64,000 bases of DNA from JBBQKF01 sp038326615 (GCA_038326615.1 JBBQKF010000002.1:14375-78374); one strand, 5' to 3'. Positions 17,495 through 27,271 are shown, counted from the first letter of the stretch. The notes: generated by a model from the letters alone, not told the origin. Numbers and translations are program-made.

Positions 17495-18422
17495 AGTAGT
17501 TGGTATACGTTTTAGAGAAGCTGGGAAATCATATCATTTTGACCCGCTCGATTATAACCTTCATCAAAGTGATGTTGTTATAGTTGAAACTGTCAAAGGT
17601 ATTGAGATTGGTACGGTTTCTGACGAGATTATAGAAATGCCTGAAGAAATGCTTCATGCGCCGCTTAAACCTATTATGCGAATTGCGCAGGATGCTGATC
17701 TGATTAAGGCAAAAGAGAATAAAATAAAAGAAAAAGAGGCTTTTGCAATTTGTGCTGAGAAAATTATTTCTCGCGAACTTGAAATGAGTCTTGTTGACGT
17801 TGAGTATTCTTTTGACGGAACTAAAATAATATTTTATTTTACGGCTGACGGAAGAATTGATTTCCGTGAACTTGTCAAAGACCTTGCGTCTGTGTTCAGA
17901 ATGAGAATTGAATTAAGACAAATAGGCGTTCGTGATGAAGCTCGAATGGTTGGGGGACTTGGAATTTGCGGTAGAGAACTCTGCTGTTGTTCATTCCTTA
18001 ATGATTTTGTGCCAGTTTCAATTAAAATGGCTAAGGAACAGGGCCTTTCAATGAATCCCACAAAGATTTCCGGAGCTTGTGGAAGACTTATGTGCTGCTT
18101 AAAATATGAGCAGGAAGCTTATGAAGACGCTCATTCGAGAATTCCTAAACTTGGCACTGTTGTTATTACTAAAGAGGGACAAGGTGTTGTTGAAAACCTC
18201 AATCTTCTTCGTGAAACTGTTACTGTAAGGCTTGATCGCGGCGGCGAAGCTGACCTTGTTGTATTTAAAGCTGAAGACATAAAATTCACTAAACCTGCTG
18301 GAAATAAAGAAGCCTGTGGAGGAAAATGTGGTGGCGGTGGCAAATGTGCTGGTAAACATCAATCAAAAGGTGAATCCGTGAATGATTCTGATATGGCTGA
18401 TATGGCAAATTTAACTGAATAG
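17487..18422 (+). CDS. ricT: PSP1-domain protein RicT (YaaT)
   Basis: Member of the RicAFT (Y-complex) group that in Bacillus binds iron-sulfur clusters and helps RNase Y mature mRNAs and regulates phosphorelay. The PSP1 core and conserved Cys groups GICGRELCCCSF and GACGRLMCCLKYE are present. A C-terminal Cys/Gly/Lys-rich tail, about CGGKCGGGGKCAGKH, may bind metal and is longer than in many homologues. Overlaps holB by eight bases. Confidence 0.92.
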   Translation: MPKVVGIRFREAGKSYHFDPLDYNLHQSDVVIVETVKGIEIGTVSDEIIEMPEEMLHAPLKPIMRIAQDADLIKAKENKIKEKEAFAICAEKIISRELEMSLVDVEYSFDGTKIIFYFTADGRIDFRELVKDLASVFRMRIELRQIGVRDEARMVGGLGICGRELCCCSFLNDFVPVSIKMAKEQGLSMNPTKISGACGRLMCCLKYEQEAYEDAHSRIPKLGTVVITKEGQGVVENLNLLRETVTVRLDRGGEADLVVFKAEDIKFTKPAGNKEACGGKCGGGGKCAGKHQSKGESVNDSDMADMANLTE

Positions 18423-18429
18423 AGATTTA

Positions 18430-18545
18430 GTAGACATTACAGAATAGTATTTATCAGGCATTAAAGAACAAATATTTATTAGACTTTATAAAACAAATAT
18501 TTGGCAGACGATATAGAATCGATATTTTTCAGACATTATAGAATT
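18430..18545. repeat. Degenerate direct repeats
   Basis: About three to four degenerate copies of a ~37-bp unit resembling CAGACATTATAGAATAAATATTT, in the spacer after ricT. No open frame; no pairing strong enough to call a terminator. Confidence 0.55.
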
Positions 18546-18616
18546 TAAATGTGGATGGAGAAATCATTTTCTAAAAACAGAAATTATAGCAAAAATGAAA
18601 TCGACAAGCGTTAAAC

Positions 18617-18645
18617 TTGAAGTAATTTTATTTTCGTGGTAAAAT
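18617..18645 (+). promoter_or_regulatory. Promoter of the ferredoxin gene
   Basis: TTGAAG (18617-18622), 17-bp spacer, TAAAAT (18640-18645) with an extended -10 TG one base before it. About 25 bases before the ferredoxin start. Confidence 0.68.
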
Positions 18646-18670
18646 ATCAAGCGAATAGGAGGTGTTTATT

Positions 18671-18841
18671 ATGGCTTATAGAATATCTGATGCATGTATT
18701 TCTTGTGGATCATGCGAAGGCGAATGTCCAGTATCAGCAATTTCAGCCGGTGACGGAATTTATGTAATTGATGAAGCTACCTGTATTGACTGTGGTGCAT
18801 GTGAATCATCATGTCCAGTTGATGCAATCAAGCCTGTTTAA
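18671..18841 (+). CDS. Small 2[4Fe-4S] ferredoxin
   Basis: A 56-residue clostridial-type ferredoxin. Both cluster motifs are complete, CISCGSCEGECPVSAI and CIDCGACESSCPVDAI, in the pseudo-twofold arrangement that binds two [4Fe-4S] clusters. AGGAGGTG (18657-18664) precedes ATG 18671. It has its own promoter and terminator, so it is a stand-alone transcript. Serves as a low-potential electron carrier; partners cannot be inferred from neighbours. Confidence 0.96.
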   Translation: MAYRISDACISCGSCEGECPVSAISAGDGIYVIDEATCIDCGACESSCPVDAIKPV

Positions 18842-18868
18842 TTTATAGTTGAATTAGATTTCATAATG

Positions 18869-18903
18869 AGGAGAAAGGCGTCAACAGTTTTTCTCCTTTT
18901 TGT
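18869..18903 (+). terminator. Rho-independent terminator after ferredoxin
   Basis: AGGAGAAA (18869-18876) pairs with TTTCTCCT (18890-18897), followed by a T run. Confidence 0.85.
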
Positions 18904-19041
18904 GTTCTTGCAGGGTATAAAAATTAATTATAAATGACTATTAGAAATTTTCAGCAAATAGTAGCAGTATCATTATCATTATCATTACTAAAACCAGTAT
19001 TAGTATTAATAGAAGCAGAATTTGAGTGAAAAATAAGAATT

Positions 19042-19207
19042 GGTTCGGGTGTCAAAAGGATCAAAGCAGTGATAGGTGATAAATGTTGATGAAATCGCCA
19101 AATATTGGCAATTATAAGCAATCTGGCATTTGAAATCTTCTTAAGTCATCGTCGAGCAAAATCTGACTAATTACAATAAATAAAAATCATGCTTTTACAC
19201 CCGAACC
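19042..19207 (+). mobile_element. MITE-like element, copy A (subfamily 1)
   Basis: 166 bp, bounded by GGTTCGGGTGTCAAAAG and its inverted copy (one base missing in the right repeat). Interior includes ATCAAAGCAGTGATAGGTG and the palindrome GCCAAATATTGGC. Flanked on both sides by the same six bases AGAATT (19036-19041 and 19208-19213), as expected of a target-site duplication. No coding capacity. Confidence 0.85.
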
Positions 19208-19213
19208 AGAATT

Positions 19214-19370
19214 AGAATAAAAAAGCAGAAAAAGAATATACGAATCGAATAAGAAGAAGAAAATAAGAAACAAGAAGTATAATAAGAAGAATAGTAGGAA
19301 GAATAATAGGAATAACAAGAAGAATAATAGGAAAAATAATAGGAAGAATAATAGGAAGATATGAAATAAT
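19214..19370. repeat. AAGAATAATAGG-type simple repeat
   Basis: Purine-rich stretch with many interrupted copies of AAGAATAATAGG and AAGAA; begins right after copy A of the MITE-like element and ends before the trmN6 ribosome site. Its minus-strand open frame is only Leu/Phe repeats. Confidence 0.75.
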
Positions 19371-19413
19371 AGCAAAGAATTGGTGTGTATCTAGGAGAGG
19401 ATTTTAGTAGAGA

Positions 19414-20223
19414 ATGTTTTTGTTGAAAAGTGATGAGACAATTGAAGATTTGCAGTTAAATGGACTTCGCATGATTCAAAAGAAGGATGGTTTTCGGTTT
19501 GGAGAAGATTCAGTTTTAATTGCAAATTTTGTCGCAGGAATATTTGCAAAAACAGGAAATGCCAGCAGAACGATACTTGATTTAGGCTGTAATTGTGGTA
19601 GTATTTCTTTAATCTTATCAGCAAAAGTAGCTGGTTCCAAAATCACCGGCGTTGAAATAACTAAAACTGCAGCGAACATTTTCAACAGAAATATCGAACT
19701 AAACAATCTTAAAGACAAAATCATTTGCATAGAATCTAATTGGAACCATTTGCGCGATTTTTATTCGCCAAGCCAGGTGGATTGTATAGTTTCTAATCCG
19801 CCATATGCAATTCCCGATTTAAATACAAAAAAAGATATCACTGATATTAGGATTGCCAGAGAAGAAATAGCTTCTTCCCTCGATCAACTTCTCGAGATTA
19901 GTTCGTATTTGCTTAAACCGAATGGCAAAATCTTTTTGATTTTGAGAGCAAGCAGAATGATTGACGTTATCGAAGGTCTTAGGAAACATAGACTAGAACC
20001 GCGCAAACTTAGGATTATTGTTCCTTTTGCAGATAAAGCGCCGACTGCGTTTTTGGTAATGGCTCAAAAACATGGTAAATCAGGTGGATTTGTATTTGAG
20101 AAGCCTCTCGTGTTGTTTGATAGTCCGACCGTTTACACGAAAGAAGTTGCCGATATGTATGGAAAATATCCACCGCTTTCAAATGAAGAACTTTATAAGG
20201 ATATTATTCGCTTGGAGTCTTGA
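19414..20223 (+). CDS. trmN6: tRNA1(Val) (adenine-37-N6)-methyltransferase family protein
   Basis: Class I SAM methyltransferase of the YfiC/YabB type. SAM-binding loop LDLGCNCGSISLIL near residue 52 and the catalytic NPPY motif in VSNPPYAIPD near residue 128. The opening DLQLNGLRMIQKKDGFRFGEDS is the family start. In Firmicutes it commonly lies between the tmk-ricT group and rsmI, as here. Modifies tRNA, probably at A37; the precise tRNA in this organism is inferred. Confidence 0.9.
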   Translation: MFLLKSDETIEDLQLNGLRMIQKKDGFRFGEDSVLIANFVAGIFAKTGNASRTILDLGCNCGSISLILSAKVAGSKITGVEITKTAANIFNRNIELNNLKDKIICIESNWNHLRDFYSPSQVDCIVSNPPYAIPDLNTKKDITDIRIAREEIASSLDQLLEISSYLLKPNGKIFLILRASRMIDVIEGLRKHRLEPRKLRIIVPFADKAPTAFLVMAQKHGKSGGFVFEKPLVLFDSPTVYTKEVADMYGKYPPLSNEELYKDIIRLES

Positions 20224-20316
20224 TGATGCGGTATTATAATATAAATAATTATTCTGATAAATTCAGAAGTGGGAAGGAAAATGATTAAGGTTTATTCATA
20301 TATGTAAATTTTAATC

Positions 20317-21165
20317 ATGGAAAACAAAATGAAGTATGTAAGAAATTCAATTGTTGGTCACGATGAATCAACGACAGGAACCCGAATCAATAAATTTTTG
20401 AGTGAAGCGGGCTTTTGTTCCCGTAGAGAAGCTGACAGACTAGTTGGAGAAGGGAAAGTTCTGATTGATGGAAGAATCGCACTAATGGGTGAAAAGATTT
20501 TTCCGAACCAAAAAGTTGAAGTAGAAAATCAGGTGATTTCTCTTGAAGAGGAACTGGTTTATATCGCCTATAACAAGCCGTCAGGAGTTACTTGTACGAC
20601 TGACAGATCGGTATACCGAAATATTATCGAGGCAGTAAAGCATCCGATGAGAGTTTTCCCAATAGGCCGTCTCGATAAACTTTCGACAGGGCTTATTTTT
20701 CTTACAAATGACGGCGAGATCGTTAACAAAATCCTTCGTGCAGGGAACAACCACGAAAAAGAATATTTAGTGACCGTTGATAAGCCGATTGATGAATCTT
20801 TTGTTGAAGAAATGAGCAACGGGATTCCTGTACTTAATACAATTACGAAAAAGTGCTTTGTAAAAAAGGAAACTGAGACAATGTTCAGAATAATTCTTAC
20901 GCAAGGCCTAAATCGTCAGATTCGCAGAATGTGCGAATTTCTCGGATACGAAGTAACTAGTCTTGAGCGTATTCGAATAATGAATGTTGCTCTTGGAAAT
21001 CTTAAGCCTGGAAAGTGGAAAAACCTTACACCAAAGGAGCTTTCTGAGATAAATAGGCTGATACGTGATTCGAAAAAGACATCATTTGCAGATGCGCATT
21101 CAGATAACGAATTGGCTGATGACCATTCTGATGCCGATAGTGACACTGACGGTGAAGACCAATAA
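20317..21165 (+). CDS. rluF: RluF-type 23S rRNA pseudouridine synthase
   Basis: An S4 RNA-binding domain (about residues 22-75, RINKFLSEAGFCSRREADRL) is followed by a pseudouridine synthase domain with the catalytic Asp in GRLDKLSTGLI and the RluF/RluB-group motif TQGLNRQIRRMCEFLGYEV. The continuation LERIRIMNVALGNL fits RluF, which modifies U2604 of 23S rRNA. The acidic tail with repeated Asp/Ser/His codons is variable sequence. The ribosome binding site before ATG 20317 is weak. Confidence 0.88.
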   Translation: MENKMKYVRNSIVGHDESTTGTRINKFLSEAGFCSRREADRLVGEGKVLIDGRIALMGEKIFPNQKVEVENQVISLEEELVYIAYNKPSGVTCTTDRSVYRNIIEAVKHPMRVFPIGRLDKLSTGLIFLTNDGEIVNKILRAGNNHEKEYLVTVDKPIDESFVEEMSNGIPVLNTITKKCFVKKETETMFRIILTQGLNRQIRRMCEFLGYEVTSLERIRIMNVALGNLKPGKWKNLTPKELSEINRLIRDSKKTSFADAHSDNELADDHSDADSDTDGEDQ

Positions 21166-21223
21166 AAACTTTTTTGAGAGCGCTGAGATTTCTAATTATG
21201 ATGGAATAGTGAGGATTCGATAA

Positions 21224-22102
21224 ATGAACAAAGGAAATTTATATCTTGTTGGAACTCCGATTGGAAATTTGTCTGATATATCGCCAAGAGCACTTGAGGT
21301 TTTGAATAGTGTTGATTTTATTGCAGCCGAGGACACGAGAAGAACTGCAAATTTACTTAATAAATATGAAATCAAAAAGCCGCTCGAAAGCTACCACAAT
21401 TTCAACAAAGAACAAAAAGGTGTACACTTCGTCGAAAAACTTAAAGAGGGCACTAATATTGCTCTTGTTAGTGACGCCGGCATGCCTTGCATTTCTGACC
21501 CTGGCGCAGAAATTGTCGCATTGTGTGCAGAAAACGAAATACCGGTTATAGTTATTCCCGGTCCATGCGCTGCAATTTCAGCACTTGCAGGTTCCGGACT
21601 TGATACGGACAAGTTTGTTTTCGAAGGGTTTTTGCCTAGTAGCGGAAAAGAGCGCAAAGAAAGACTTTTGTTTTTAAAAAGTGAGCCTCGCACTATTATT
21701 TTTTATGAAGCTCCCCACCGTGTAAGGAAAACTCTTGCTGATTTTGCCAAAAATGAATGGAATGAAAGACGTATAACTTTTGGTAGGGAACTTACCAAAA
21801 TGCATGAGGAATTTATTCGCACAACCGTTTCGAACGCTATTGAATTATACGATGAAAAAGAGCCTAGAGGCGAATATGTAATTATTCTTGAAGGCAATTC
21901 CGAGTTTTTTGTAAGGCAACCTGCATCAGAAAAAACTCTGGATGAGAATATTGCGATTGAAAAAGAAATGAACAAAAGCATTATTAAATTATTGAAAAAC
22001 AATCTTTCAACCAAAGAAATTTCTGTCGAAATTGCGAAAAACTTTGGCATCACGAAAAAGGAAGCCTACGCACTTGCACAGGCACAGAAGGATCTTTTGT
22101 AA
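21224..22102 (+). CDS. rsmI: 16S rRNA (cytidine-1402-2'-O)-methyltransferase RsmI
   Basis: Methylates the ribose of C1402 in the ribosomal decoding centre. Tetrapyrrole-methylase fold with LYLVGTPIGNLSDIS at the start, AAEDTRRTANLLNKY, LVSDAGMPCISDPG and VIPGPCAAISALAGSGL, all diagnostic. The C-terminal helical tail (STKEISVEIAKNFGITKKEAY) is the usual RsmI extension. 292 residues, full length. Confidence 0.95.
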   Translation: MNKGNLYLVGTPIGNLSDISPRALEVLNSVDFIAAEDTRRTANLLNKYEIKKPLESYHNFNKEQKGVHFVEKLKEGTNIALVSDAGMPCISDPGAEIVALCAENEIPVIVIPGPCAAISALAGSGLDTDKFVFEGFLPSSGKERKERLLFLKSEPRTIIFYEAPHRVRKTLADFAKNEWNERRITFGRELTKMHEEFIRTTVSNAIELYDEKEPRGEYVIILEGNSEFFVRQPASEKTLDENIAIEKEMNKSIIKLLKNNLSTKEISVEIAKNFGITKKEAYALAQAQKDLL

Positions 22103-22139
22103 GATGTTTTGGATTATAATATATTTAGCTCGAATTACT

Positions 22140-22441
22140 TAGTGACCTACTCTCACCACCTGTAGAGGTGGGAGCTTCTTGGCTCTGCCTTCCTGTACGG
22201 TCTTGGATAATTTGGGTTATTACCTTCACTGTCTATATACAGAGATTTCGATGAATAATCAAGTCCTATAACCTTCTCCGGTGTAGGAATAATAGGCTTA
22301 ATATCCGATTCATATTCAAATAAAATGGATATATAATAATCCCCGGAGGGTTTTTGCCTAATGGTTACTGATTTTAATATACTATTTGCCCAATTCATCC
22401 CACCTATTCTTCTCGCATTCGCGAGTAAGGTTGAATAGAGG
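22140..22441 (-). mobile_element. Decayed IS200/IS605-group (IS1341-like) element
   Basis: Holds a fragment of a TnpB/OrfB reading frame and, at its 3' side, a small hairpin CCACCT-GTAG-AGGTGG (22156-22171) of the kind seen at the ends of these elements. At the other side a second stem (CTCGC-ATTC-GCGAG, 22412-22425) is enclosed by CTATTC/GAATAG. The tnpA gene and most of tnpB are gone. The boundaries are approximate. Confidence 0.65.
22153..22398 (-). pseudogene. tnpB: TnpB/OrfB fragment
   Basis: An 81-codon remnant matching the middle of TnpB: KSVTIRQKPSGDYYISILFE and VIGLDYSSKSLYIDSEGN correspond to the strand preceding the RuvC-I Asp (GLDxS) motif. The N-terminal helical part, RuvC-II, zinc finger and RuvC-III are missing; after YPRPYRKAEP the frame runs straight into the element end hairpin. 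An internal deletion derivative that cannot be active. Confidence 0.75.
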
Positions 22442-22656
22442 AGGGAGAATTCTTGCTACATGAGGTTAAAAAAATTAGAACATTTTCTAAACTAGACTCT
22501 AGCATTATTAATTTCAATCCTACAATCGATTATTTCAACGGGCACTTTTCATCTAATTTTAAATGTACAAAATTAGTACGATTATCAAAAAAATCTAATA
22601 AATAATAAGTAGTATGAGTTTTGCTTCAATAGAACAAATAGTTTTCCATTCAAAAA
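22442..22656. other. Spacer after the IS remnant
   Basis: AT-rich, no supported gene. It is possibly part of the old insertion flank. Confidence 0.4.
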
Positions 22657-23589
22657 TTAGTTTGCCTTGCCATTTTGCCATTGAATTCTTTCACTAACTT
22701 CGGTTTTTCTGAACTGATTCGGCGAAATTTTCATGTTATTTTTGAAAAATTTGCAAAAATTCTGGGTCGACGAATATCCAATCCTAAAAGCGATTTCATC
22801 CAATATCAGGCTAGTGAAACAAAGCATATGAGTAGCATTTTCCAGTCGAAGTTTTGTAATATAATCATAATAAGTGATTCCCATTGTGTTTTTAAAATAG
22901 AGCTGCATAGTCGTTCTGTTTATTTTGAATTTTTGACAAACTTCATCGATTCCTTTGAGATTTTTTAGATTGACATCGATGTATTCCAATACGGCAGTGA
23001 AATCGCCGGAAATTTTTGTGGTTTGAAGAACATCACGGTTTTGGTTAACATTATAATTATGATAAATCCGCTCAATATGCATCAATATTTCCGTAAAATA
23101 AGATCTCGCTCTGCAGGACCAATACCAGTCTTCCTGGTTTTCAAGTTGCTCTTTGCACTTATCCATTGCCTCTTCCAATTTTAGGAAAAGACTGCTATCT
23201 AGATTGAAAAAAGAAGGGTATGAATCATTGTGTTCCATAAAAGGTGAGAGCTGTAAAAAACTGTGTTTTTCGATTAAATCAGGATATTCGGCACTTCGGA
23301 TAGTATCGATTGTCATATTCCTGTTAATAAAGGCCGGGTTGAAATAGATGGTTTTCACATCCAGAGAATTTGATGAAATTACTTTTATTTTCTTGCGTTC
23401 ATCAAGACAAATCATTGCAGGTGCCTCGATATAATATGTGATACCACAGATTTCAACGACGCAATTGCCACTGGAAATCAACGACAACATGAAAATATTG
23501 GCTGTTGGAACAAGAAGTTCAGTGCTGAAATTCGCCTTGATTTCCATTATCCGTGAATGATCAATTTTATCAATAGTCATATAATTCAT
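22657..23589 (-). CDS. AraC-family transcriptional regulator
   Basis: A 310-residue regulator. N-terminal cupin-like sensor part (about 1-150) with PTANIFMLSLISSGNCVVEI, then the two helix-turn-helix motifs of the AraC/XylS domain at about 205-300: GIDEVCQKFKINRTTMQLYF and LDEIAFRIGYSSTQNFCKFF, ending with KISPNQFRK. GAGG precedes the start; a TATAAT-type -10 with TG extension lies at 23623-23631 on the minus strand. Its target is not evident; the large membrane protein lies directly upstream in the same direction. Confidence 0.9.
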   Translation of the reverse strand: MNYMTIDKIDHSRIMEIKANFSTELLVPTANIFMLSLISSGNCVVEICGITYYIEAPAMICLDERKKIKVISSNSLDVKTIYFNPAFINRNMTIDTIRSAEYPDLIEKHSFLQLSPFMEHNDSYPSFFNLDSSLFLKLEEAMDKCKEQLENQEDWYWSCRARSYFTEILMHIERIYHNYNVNQNRDVLQTTKISGDFTAVLEYIDVNLKNLKGIDEVCQKFKINRTTMQLYFKNTMGITYYDYITKLRLENATHMLCFTSLILDEIAFRIGYSSTQNFCKFFKNNMKISPNQFRKTEVSERIQWQNGKAN

Positions 23590-23671
23590 AAAAACCTCAT
23601 TTCTAAAGTGGTTAATACACTAATTATAACATCGATTTCAGCATCGCTACTAATTCGATTAATTTAAGTTT

Positions 23672-26600
23672 TTATTCCCAATCTCTGAATTTTTCCAGAA
23701 ACGTATTGACTCTTGGTAAAAGGCTTTGAATATTTTTATTCTTTTGATATTCATTAATGCTTGCGGTAATAACTAAAATTCCGCCGATTACGGCAAGATA
23801 AATCCACCATTGCAGACTTAGCCAAAAATCCTTTGATTTAATGATAACAACTAAAACTACGACAATGCCACCAAAAAGAAGTGCGGATTTAGTTTTGAAA
23901 ATACTGCCATAGATTAGAGAAAACAAAGCAAATCCTCCGATGATTAAAGCCTGCAGGACATTGTCCGATGACAGAAGACTAAGAATTATTATCGAATAAC
24001 AAAAAGCCGGTATGATATACTCGAAAAGATTTAAACGAACTCCTCTGTATATCCATTTTATGCACGTGAAGGATAAAACAATCAGAGGCAGAAAAACCAC
24101 TTCGGTAAAGTAAATTGAAGGTATATTTAAAGTGGACACAAAGCAATAAAAGGGCCATAAAAGACTTGCTGCAAAAAGTGTGTTTCCAGGTCTGCAGTCA
24201 TTTTGTGTTATCCTTTTACTATTGTAAAAAAACCAGATACTCCCTAAAACGCTAGGAATAAGAACACTCAAGGATTGAATTTTAACCTCTTCATAATGAT
24301 ATGGCAAAATAAATATTGCAGCCAATGCGGTAATGCTATAAAAGTCTATATTTTCGCTACTGAAAAGCAATTTGCTACTAAGACGGCCTGCTGTCATCAA
24401 TACAACGATCCCTGCAATAACAACAACTATACTGTATATGTTTGATTCCAATGTAATATTGATGAAAAAATACGTCGATATAATATATAAAAGCATTGGT
24501 AAAAACAAAATTCCATTATATTTGACTTTTGATATGGCAACACATATTAGTGCAGAATATGCCAAAGAAATCGGATACATATACCATAGAAATTCACCTG
24601 CCAGAAAATAAAATTCTAAAATTATTCCAGCAGCCAGGAAACACATATAAATAACAATATTTCGTTTTATATTTATGCTTTTAATAAAAATAAATGAAAG
24701 TAAAAGTAAAAAGCCATTAATAAACAAAACAAATCGAAACAAGTCGATATGCATGTATGTAAATAATATGTTCGCCAGATAAAATAACAAAACTGAGAAT
24801 GTTAGAAGAAGTGCATTCAGCCAGAGATAAGAAAGGTTGCTATTTTTATGCCGGTATATACTATATGAATATACAACACACATCAGAGTGAGACTAAGTG
24901 TTTGAATCTGCAATGTCTGTGAGGATAACAGCAATAATAAGCAAATAAATCCCGCTAAAATGTGACCAATGTAAAAAAATGAATCTTTAAGTGATTTTAA
25001 TTTCCCAGCAGCTGCAAATTGAAGGCAAAATACAATTAATGCGCATATAAAATAAAACCAAATGGCAGAAAAATCATTTATACCGTATGAATATCTCATT
25101 AAGCTAAGGGCGCTCCAGATCGTAAAGGGAAGAAGATATGCAGTCGTAAGTTTAATGTATTTGTTTTGTGTTTTTATCCATATAATAAAAATTTGGAATG
25201 AAAAAACAGCCGCTATTATCGGTAAACTGACAAATATACCTTTTTGGATTATACATAGGATAAAAACGAATATTGTGCTTAAAAAGGATGTTATTGCAAC
25301 AGAAAAAGAGAATATCTTAAGCCGCGCAGATTTGTTGACACAATATCCTATTACAAAAAATATTGCAGTCATGGCCGTCAAATAATCAACTCTAATACTG
25401 AGATTTGTCCATAAATTAAGAACACTGAGCATTTCATAAATAACCACAAAAATTTGAATCGGAATAAATGCGCTTGCAATTTTGAGATTTGCTTTGGAAA
25501 ATAACAGTGCATAATTCATGATTAATAATATCAGATAGGCAATTCCCATATAAATTGCCGAATCATTTGAATGTATAAATGGAATAGTTAATGCCAGGTA
25601 TAAAAAAGAAATTGCCGTAGCTATACTACTCATGAGAACATAGTTTTTGTGTTTGAAAGTATCATTTTTATATATAAAAGCGACTGACGAAAAAACAAAA
25701 CCGATTGAAGTAATTAGCAATAATGTGATATTTATATTATTTATACTTTGACTTAAAAGACATATTCCAATGCTAAAAATCACTGCCGAAAAATAATCAT
25801 ATAATTGGTTCTTTTCCGTTATGGAAAGAGCAAATACAATGAGCGACAATATTAGAACATTTATTGAATACAACATATCGAAACTGAAGGACGTCATTGT
25901 GAATGCTATTGTTATCAAGAGATTTAACTGTATGAAAATTCCCAGATCTTTAAAAAACAGATTAATAATCTGAGACAAGTTTGCTTTGTATTTAAACAAC
26001 AATAATAGCGCGTTAAATATAAAAAGTATCAGAACAAGCAATAAATGCGGCAAATACAGGCTTGCGATGATGAACGCAAATAACAAACTGGAAATAGAAA
26101 GAGTAAGCCAACTGTAAATTCGGCTTTTATATTTATATGTGCTAAAAATATAAATAGGCAGACAAACTAAAATGCAAAAAACACCGAACAGATACCTTCC
26201 ATGACCAAACAATGAGTAATAATCCCCTAATAGTTTAAAAAAACCTATGGAAAGAAGTGACACAGGCAAAAACAGGCTGCCCATTATCCAAAAGGCGTCT
26301 GATGTTTTGTTGATTTTTAAAACATTCTTTGAAAAAATACTTACACCAAAGAAAAACAAGCTGACACAGAACAATAAAATCACCTTTACAACATTACTAA
26401 AGGAACTCCATGTTGTTGTAGCAAATATCACTCCTGAAACAAGTAAGAGTATTACTCCTATATTTAATATCCACGAAAGATTGCGTTCTCTTATTTGCTC
26501 TTTTGTCATTTGAACATTTATTATTTGTTTCGCAGGAACACTAGCAGTGTTTTCAACTTTTACGTTGTCATTTATATTAACATCGGTATCTTTAAAGCTT

Positions 26601-26791
26601 TGATGTTTATATTCAGGGGTATTGCTTTGAACAATAATATTTTCATGCAATGAAACCTTCGAATCGAGGTGTTCTTTGTATTTAAGATATTTTCTATATT
26701 TGATTTTGAGACTAGTTTCTTCGAATTTTCCGATATAGCCATGGGTATTCATTTCTTTAAGTATATTTTCAAAGTCATTCTCATTTTGCAT
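23672..26791 (-). CDS. Large polytopic membrane protein (DUF2157/SCO7613-like)
   Basis: 1039 residues: a soluble N-terminal part of about 110 residues (Lys/Glu-rich with Asn-rich linker) followed by some 25-30 closely spaced hydrophobic helices to the end, with a short charged C-terminus. The first helices (ERNLSWILNIGVILLLVSGV, then FATTTWSSFSN) resemble DUF2157 and the actinobacterial/clostridial SCO7613-type membrane proteins. No catalytic motif is seen, and no function is assigned to the family. AAGGGGG lies before the start. It may be co-transcribed with the araC-type gene downstream. Confidence 0.72.
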   Translation of the reverse strand: MQNENDFENILKEMNTHGYIGKFEETSLKIKYRKYLKYKEHLDSKVSLHENIIVQSNTPEYKHQSFKDTDVNINDNVKVENTASVPAKQIINVQMTKEQIRERNLSWILNIGVILLLVSGVIFATTTWSSFSNVVKVILLFCVSLFFFGVSIFSKNVLKINKTSDAFWIMGSLFLPVSLLSIGFFKLLGDYYSLFGHGRYLFGVFCILVCLPIYIFSTYKYKSRIYSWLTLSISSLLFAFIIASLYLPHLLLVLILFIFNALLLLFKYKANLSQIINLFFKDLGIFIQLNLLITIAFTMTSFSFDMLYSINVLILSLIVFALSITEKNQLYDYFSAVIFSIGICLLSQSINNINITLLLITSIGFVFSSVAFIYKNDTFKHKNYVLMSSIATAISFLYLALTIPFIHSNDSAIYMGIAYLILLIMNYALLFSKANLKIASAFIPIQIFVVIYEMLSVLNLWTNLSIRVDYLTAMTAIFFVIGYCVNKSARLKIFSFSVAITSFLSTIFVFILCIIQKGIFVSLPIIAAVFSFQIFIIWIKTQNKYIKLTTAYLLPFTIWSALSLMRYSYGINDFSAIWFYFICALIVFCLQFAAAGKLKSLKDSFFYIGHILAGFICLLLLLSSQTLQIQTLSLTLMCVVYSYSIYRHKNSNLSYLWLNALLLTFSVLLFYLANILFTYMHIDLFRFVLFINGFLLLLSFIFIKSINIKRNIVIYMCFLAAGIILEFYFLAGEFLWYMYPISLAYSALICVAISKVKYNGILFLPMLLYIISTYFFINITLESNIYSIVVVIAGIVVLMTAGRLSSKLLFSSENIDFYSITALAAIFILPYHYEEVKIQSLSVLIPSVLGSIWFFYNSKRITQNDCRPGNTLFAASLLWPFYCFVSTLNIPSIYFTEVVFLPLIVLSFTCIKWIYRGVRLNLFEYIIPAFCYSIIILSLLSSDNVLQALIIGGFALFSLIYGSIFKTKSALLFGGIVVVLVVIIKSKDFWLSLQWWIYLAVIGGILVITASINEYQKNKNIQSLLPRVNTFLEKFRDWE

Positions 26792-26911
26792 CGATATTCC
26801 CCCTTGAAAGTTAACATAAGTATACTAGCAAATTTCCATTTTTATAACCAATTATGTTTTTTATTTAACTACTATTTTAAATTTGTGATTCATAAATGTC
26901 AACTTGTAATA

Positions 26912-26983
26912 TCAATCATCACATAACCAGTTTTATCAATCGTCTTATAACCTGCAACATCAATCATCACATATTTAATAAAA
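26912..26983. repeat. 24-bp direct repeats, three copies
   Basis: ATCAATCATCACATA-type units begin at 26912, 26936 and 26960, with an exact 24-bp period. They sit in the 480-bp divergent gap between the large membrane protein and the SGNH lipoprotein. The rest of that gap (26792-27271) is AT-rich with a TATAAT at 27104-27109 and no gene. Confidence 0.7.
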
Positions 26984-27271
26984 ATCTGTTTCTAAAGTTA
27001 TTTACACACTAATAATAACAATAATTTAATAATAAACAAGTTGTGATTGCGAAATGGAAACAAAAAATTGTCATATGGAAACCAAATTTTGTTTGTAATC
27101 GATTATAATAGTTTATATAATTGTTGAGTGGTGATATAAATCTAGTATTTAGTAAGTTTATAGATAATAATTACAATTGTTCAATTAACAATTGAAGTCA
27201 GTAAATTTGTGGATTGCAATGAATACCGATATATAAATGGTATCTTTAATTTTAATAGGGGGAGGACTTAA

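Noticed and set aside
18617..18903. Riboswitch before ferredoxin
   Set aside because: The 5' leader after the promoter is only about 20 bases, too short for an aptamer.
19187..19375. Minus-strand Leu/Phe frame
   Set aside because: It is a translation of the AAGAATAATAGG simple repeat next to MITE-like copy A.
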